From Hordeum vulgare subsp. vulgare (Eukaryota; Streptophyta; Magnoliopsida; Poales; Poaceae), in the NCBI RefSeq assembly GCF_904849725.1, contig NC_058519.1:25899267-25963266 (forward strand): DNA of 64,000 nt, given 5' to 3'. Positions 60,075-64,000 of this stretch are shown piece by piece. Positions within the stretch are counted from its first letter, which is position 1, and every line of letters begins with the position of its first letter. Below the pieces are notes generated by a model. The model saw only the letters and a program-made list of their open reading frames with translations. It did not search any database and was not told where the DNA came from. The translations under genes and the position numbers were made by a program.

Positions 60075-61362
60075 TGTGACAGCCCGATGCCGACGTTCCA
60101 GAAGATTCCCCTTTTATTTCATTTTTCGTCGTGTGGTTCGTTTGTCTGTCGCATTCATCTTCGCATCATGCGCATCATTAGCATTGCATCGGCGTTCCGT
60201 TGCTGCCAGTTTTCAAACTTACATCCGTTGTTAGTTGCCGGTTCTCGTCGTTGTTCGTTCTGAGCCCGTTCACACACGCACGCGCCCGCGACATCGTCAA
60301 AACCCTGTTTTAAAAGTGTGCATAAAACTTTCTCTGATCGGGGTGAAACTTGGCATGCGGTCGTAATTAGTTATAGCTAGGCCGCGTGTCGAATTTTGTC
60401 GCGATCGGAGTTCGTCTGGTACCCGAACGGTCGTCCGTAGCGGCACCGTATTCGGTTTATCGTCGGACGTTTTCCGGTATTTAAAATCTCGTTGCCGGGC
60501 TGCCCGTTTTCCCTCTTATCTCCGCCTAGCCCCTCCGCACAGTGCACCGTCCCTACACGCAACCTAGTCCGAAACCTCCCGAAACCCGAACCGGGTGCTC
60601 ATGACCGTTGGGTCCGGATCAACCCGGTTTTACTGCAAATCATCATCGGTTTGTCCAATGGATTCCCTAACCTAGTTATTATCGACCGTCTGATTTACAT
60701 CCGAGGGTCCTATTAGACTCTGGCCCAATACAATAGCTATATACAGAGACGTCCAGCCCTAATTCCTAGGGATCTTGTCCCATCACCGCGCCGCCACCCA
60801 CCTTGAGTTCCTCATCCCACCAACCCACGACCAGCCACATCCACCACTCGCTCAGCGCAGCTTCGATCCCCATGTCGGACTGTAGGGGCGCGTCCAGGCG
60901 AACAAAGCACCATGGTGCATCGTGTCCAGCGCCCGGATGCCCAACCGCCCATGCAGCCAAGCCGCCGAACCAGCAGCGCCGCCGCACTTGTGCTGGCCGC
61001 GAGACCCTGGAGGTCCGTCATGTCTCTCTTCCTCCTTGCCTTCCCTTCCTTCTCCTTCTCTTCTCACCTCTCTCTATGTCGATCTGCAGGAGCCGCTGCT
61101 GGAGATGTTCGTTGCTCGCCATGGCACCGCCCCGCGTCGCCTTGTGGTTGCCACCCCGGTCTGAATCTGGATGGATTAGGTCGGCCCCGCCTCATTTCCG
61201 ACGTGCCCGACAACGAGAAGAACTGGTGGATCAGCAGGTCCCCTGCCTTGCGCTCGTTCTCCTCCTCCCTCTCTCTTTCTCTCATCTCCCCCTCATCTCT
61301 GCTAGATTCGCGCAAGGTATATGTCATATAGAGTAGAACCCACGTTTTACCATGAAGCCTAG

Positions 61363-61440
61363 TTAGTCTAGCTGGTTGGCTCTCCGCGCTTGCATCCTTG
61401 AGGTGTAGGGCTCGAACACCATGGTTGCACCTTTTCTTTT
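61363..61440 (+). other. tRNA-like module A, Sukkula 3' LTR
   Basis: Box A TAGTCTAGCTGG starts at about 61365 and box B-like GGCTCGAACACC at about 61410. The box A is closer to consensus than in the 5' LTR. A TTTT run follows directly. Confidence 0.55.
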
Positions 61441-61511
61441 TCCCTTTTGGCCTCGGTGGGTAACTCCTGTTACATTTGTTCAATTGCTATTGCGCTGCCT
61501 TCATCATACAA

Positions 61512-61590
61512 ACATGGAGTAGGCAATCTGGTTAACCCACATCTCTAGCAACCAGTAGGTCTCTGGTTCGAAACCCAGACAAGCAACAAT
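61512..61590 (+). other. tRNA-like module B, Sukkula 3' LTR
   Basis: A box A-like TAGGCAATCTGG at about 61520 and box B GGTTCGAAACC at 61565-61575, 45 nt apart, as in the 5' LTR. Confidence 0.55.
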
Positions 61591-64000
61591 ATTTCGCCAT
61601 GTTCTGTATTTGTTTTTCACAGCCACACACCCAAGCACATGGGCCGAAAGCTTCCGCTGGCTGCAGCCTTTTGCATAGATTCGGCCAAGTAGTGGTTTAT
61701 TTAGCACGTGTAATTTTTTCTTTAATTTCAAAAAAGCATTGTTTTACAAACGCTCGTAGTTTCTTAACCGTGCACCGGATCGGAGTGAGTTATATATGGT
61801 TTTTCACTAGAATTTTGCGTAGAGTAATATTTTCCAACTCTCATGTATAATTAGAACTGTTTAGTGTGCTGTTTCCATCGGTTTGCATGTCGAAGTGTTG
61901 AAAACGGTTTAGGTCGTAACTATTTGTCCGTAGCTCCGTTGGAGATGTGCCATATATGTAAATGGGCCAGAACGATGAGTAGAAACACGTGAACCACTGT
62001 GTTTTGCTGTTTAACAAACGTAAAATGTGATTAGGACAAATCTGGACAGAATTAGAATTTAGCACGTGGGGTCGTTTCGGAGATGCTATATGTCGTTTCC
62101 GGCCTCATTTAAAATGCCTAGATTGGTAGTTTAATTTGCGCTTCACCCCTTGCCATGTTTAACAATATTTAATATTGCCGTGTACCTAAACGGGATAGAA
62201 CTAAATAATAAACGTGGAGTTTCGTCAATATGCAACTCGTTGCATATTGAACTTCACTTAATGTGTAGTGTTTGATTGTGTGAATTGTCATGCCGTGACT
62301 TGCATGTATTCAGCTGCTCATGCATCATACGTGTTGTGCATCGTGTGGTGAATTCCGTGTGTTGATATGTGTTTCCGGTTTGCTTTGTCTCGATAGAGTT
62401 CCGCAGCGTGCCGGATTGTGAGGACCCGTTCGACTACGTCGGTTCGTCTGCTTCACGGAGGCATTCTTCTTCCAAGCGGGATCTCAGGCAAGATGATCAT
62501 TTCCCTAGATACCATTACTATCATTGCCATGCTAGTTTTATCGCTTCTATCGCTTATGTCTCGTTGCCTACCACATGTGAAATTTCAGCCTCTCAACAAT
62601 GCCATGAAACCCTCAACCTGTTCAACCTAGCAAACCACTGATTGGCTATGTTACTGCTTGCTTAACCCTGTGTTAGCGTTGCTAGTTGCAGGTGTAGTTG
62701 CTTCCATGTGATAACATGGGTTCCTTGTCATATCACCATATATATTAATGCTATTTAATTTAATCCACCTATATACTTGGTAAAAGGTGGAAGGCTCGGC
62801 CTTTTCTAGCCTTGTGTTTTGTTCCACCTTTGCCCCCCTTAGTTTCCGGCTACCGGTGTTATGTTCCATAAACGAGCGCTCCTAATACGATCGGGGTTGT
62901 TATGGGGACCCCCTTGATAATTCGTTTTAGATTAAAGCTGGTCTGGCAAGGCCCAACTTTGGTACTACATTTGCCTAATAACCTAATAATAATGCATAGG
63001 GACCCGCCGGCACCCGCGGACTATTTTAATCAACCCCCGGGCTAGTGCTCCTCATGAGTGTTGGTCCCACCTGAGCGATGTCCGGCGCCCCTCTTGTCAC
63101 CCGGAGGTTTAGCGATCCTGACGTCTAGCTCATCCGCCGTGTCCTGAGAACGAGGTACGCGACTCCTATCGGGATCGTCGACACGTCGGGCGGCCTTGCT
63201 GGATTAGTTTTACCTTTGACGAGATATCTTGTGCATCGGGATTCCGGTGATGCTTCGGGTAATCCGAGAGTTGAGGTTTTCCCCTAGGGAATCCGACGAG
63301 GTCGCGAGCTTCGTGATTGAGGATTTCTATGCGGCTTGTGGTAATTTGTGATGGACTAGTTGGAGCACCCCTGCAGGGTTAAATCTTTTCGGAAAGCCGT
63401 GCCCGCGGTTATGTGGCAACGTGGAAGTTTTGTTTAACACTGGTTCTAGATAACTTGAAGTCAACTTAATTAAAACTTGCCAACTGTGTGCGTAACCGTG
63501 ACTGTCTCTTTCGTGAGTTCCTTCTTCGATCGAGGACACGGTGGGGTTATGTCTGATGTAGGTTGGTGTTTAGGATCATTCATTTGATCATTCGTAGTCA
63601 CGTCCGTTATGCGTAGATCGTCCCCCTCTTATTTCTTGTACTCGTAAGTTTAGCCACCAAATATATGCTTAGCCGCTGCTGCAACCTCACCACTTAACCA
63701 TGCCTCACCCATTAAGCTTTGCTAGTCTTGATACATTTGGAAATGAGATTGCTGAGTCCCCTATGGCCCACAGATTACTACAACACCAGTTGCAAGTACA
63801 GGTAAAGGTTACTTGACGCGAGCGCGTTGATTGCTCATTTGGAGTTGCTTCTTCTTCTTCTTCGTCATCGATCTAGGATGGGTTCCAGGCCGGCAGCGTG
63901 GGATAGCAAGGATGGACGTCGTTCTTTCTTTTCTTGTTTGTTTTCGTCCGTAGTCGGACCCTGCTCTTACTCTTCATGATTATGTAATGTACTGATGTGA

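Larger units (their letters stand above)
52330..64000 (+). mobile_element. Sukkula LARD (large retrotransposon derivative), right end outside window
   Basis: A 4305 bp LTR (52330-56634), a primer-binding site 3 nt later, a 3440 bp non-coding internal domain and a second LTR starting at 60075 and still running at 64000. LTRs of over 4 kb with a short non-coding interior match the LARD architecture described for barley Sukkula, and the LTR end carries the known Sukkula marker sequence. The element encodes no gag or pol and needs proteins from another element. The two LTRs differ by scattered bases and a 219 bp deletion in the second. Confidence 0.92.
60075..64000 (+). repeat. Sukkula 3' LTR, truncated by window end
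   Basis: Starts TGTGACAGCCC at 60075 and is colinear with the 5' LTR. It lacks 219 bp corresponding to 53549-53767. It reaches the equivalent of about 56460 of the 5' LTR before the window ends. Confidence 0.92.

Overview
The window comes from a large, repeat-rich grass genome of the Triticeae type (wheat, Aegilops or barley relatives). The evidence is Sukkula-type giant LTRs, BARE-1/WIS/Angela-type Copia LTRs, Athila-clade Gypsy pol genes, Stowaway and Tourist MITEs, and intron-bearing plant genes. No prokaryotic or organellar features are visible. The species cannot be fixed from sequence reading alone.

Layout. (1) 1-7008: 3' portion of a Sukkula-type LTR carrying two related solo LTRs, one nested inside the other in opposite orientation, each with its own palindromic minisatellite. 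(2) 7009-26622: nested retrotransposons. A dead minus-strand Athila-clade Gypsy element is split by a solo Gypsy LTR (9870-20071), which is itself split by a very young Copia element (10974-19589). The Gypsy remnant is fused to a truncated second Copia copy (to 24938), followed by the 3' end of another Gypsy element (LTR 25079-26622). (3) 26623-31550: a broken DUF4283 gene, a 1.4 kb Harbinger-like element, a 485 bp TTCGGG-rich segment between perfect 13 bp direct repeats, AT-rich DNA and several MITEs.

(4) 31792-44539: a compact gene island with three intact plus-strand genes. These are an RRG-like DUF155 mitochondrial protein (7 exons, 415 aa), a cytosolic-type ascorbate peroxidase (9 exons, 256 aa) and a plastid arogenate/prephenate dehydratase (11 exons, 385 aa). 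They act in mitochondrial/root-growth function, peroxide detoxification and phenylalanine synthesis. I see no sign that they form a functional cluster; they look like neighbouring housekeeping genes.

(5) 44540-50061: duplicated non-coding DNA, then a decayed minus-strand Copia locus in the unusual order pol end - LTR - gag start. (6) 50062-64000: a truncated Sukkula-like LTR fragment, into which a nearly complete Sukkula LARD is joined (5' LTR 52330-56634, non-coding internal domain, 3' LTR running off the window).

The observation I find most worth following is that the Sukkula LTRs carry a pair of tRNA-like modules about 150 bp apart. Each has a box A-like and a box B sequence 45 nt apart, most are followed by T-runs, and the pair is missing from a related LTR fragment at 50-52 kb. 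I found no convincing wholly new gene system. Exon boundaries were derived by hand from GT-AG sites and reading frame.
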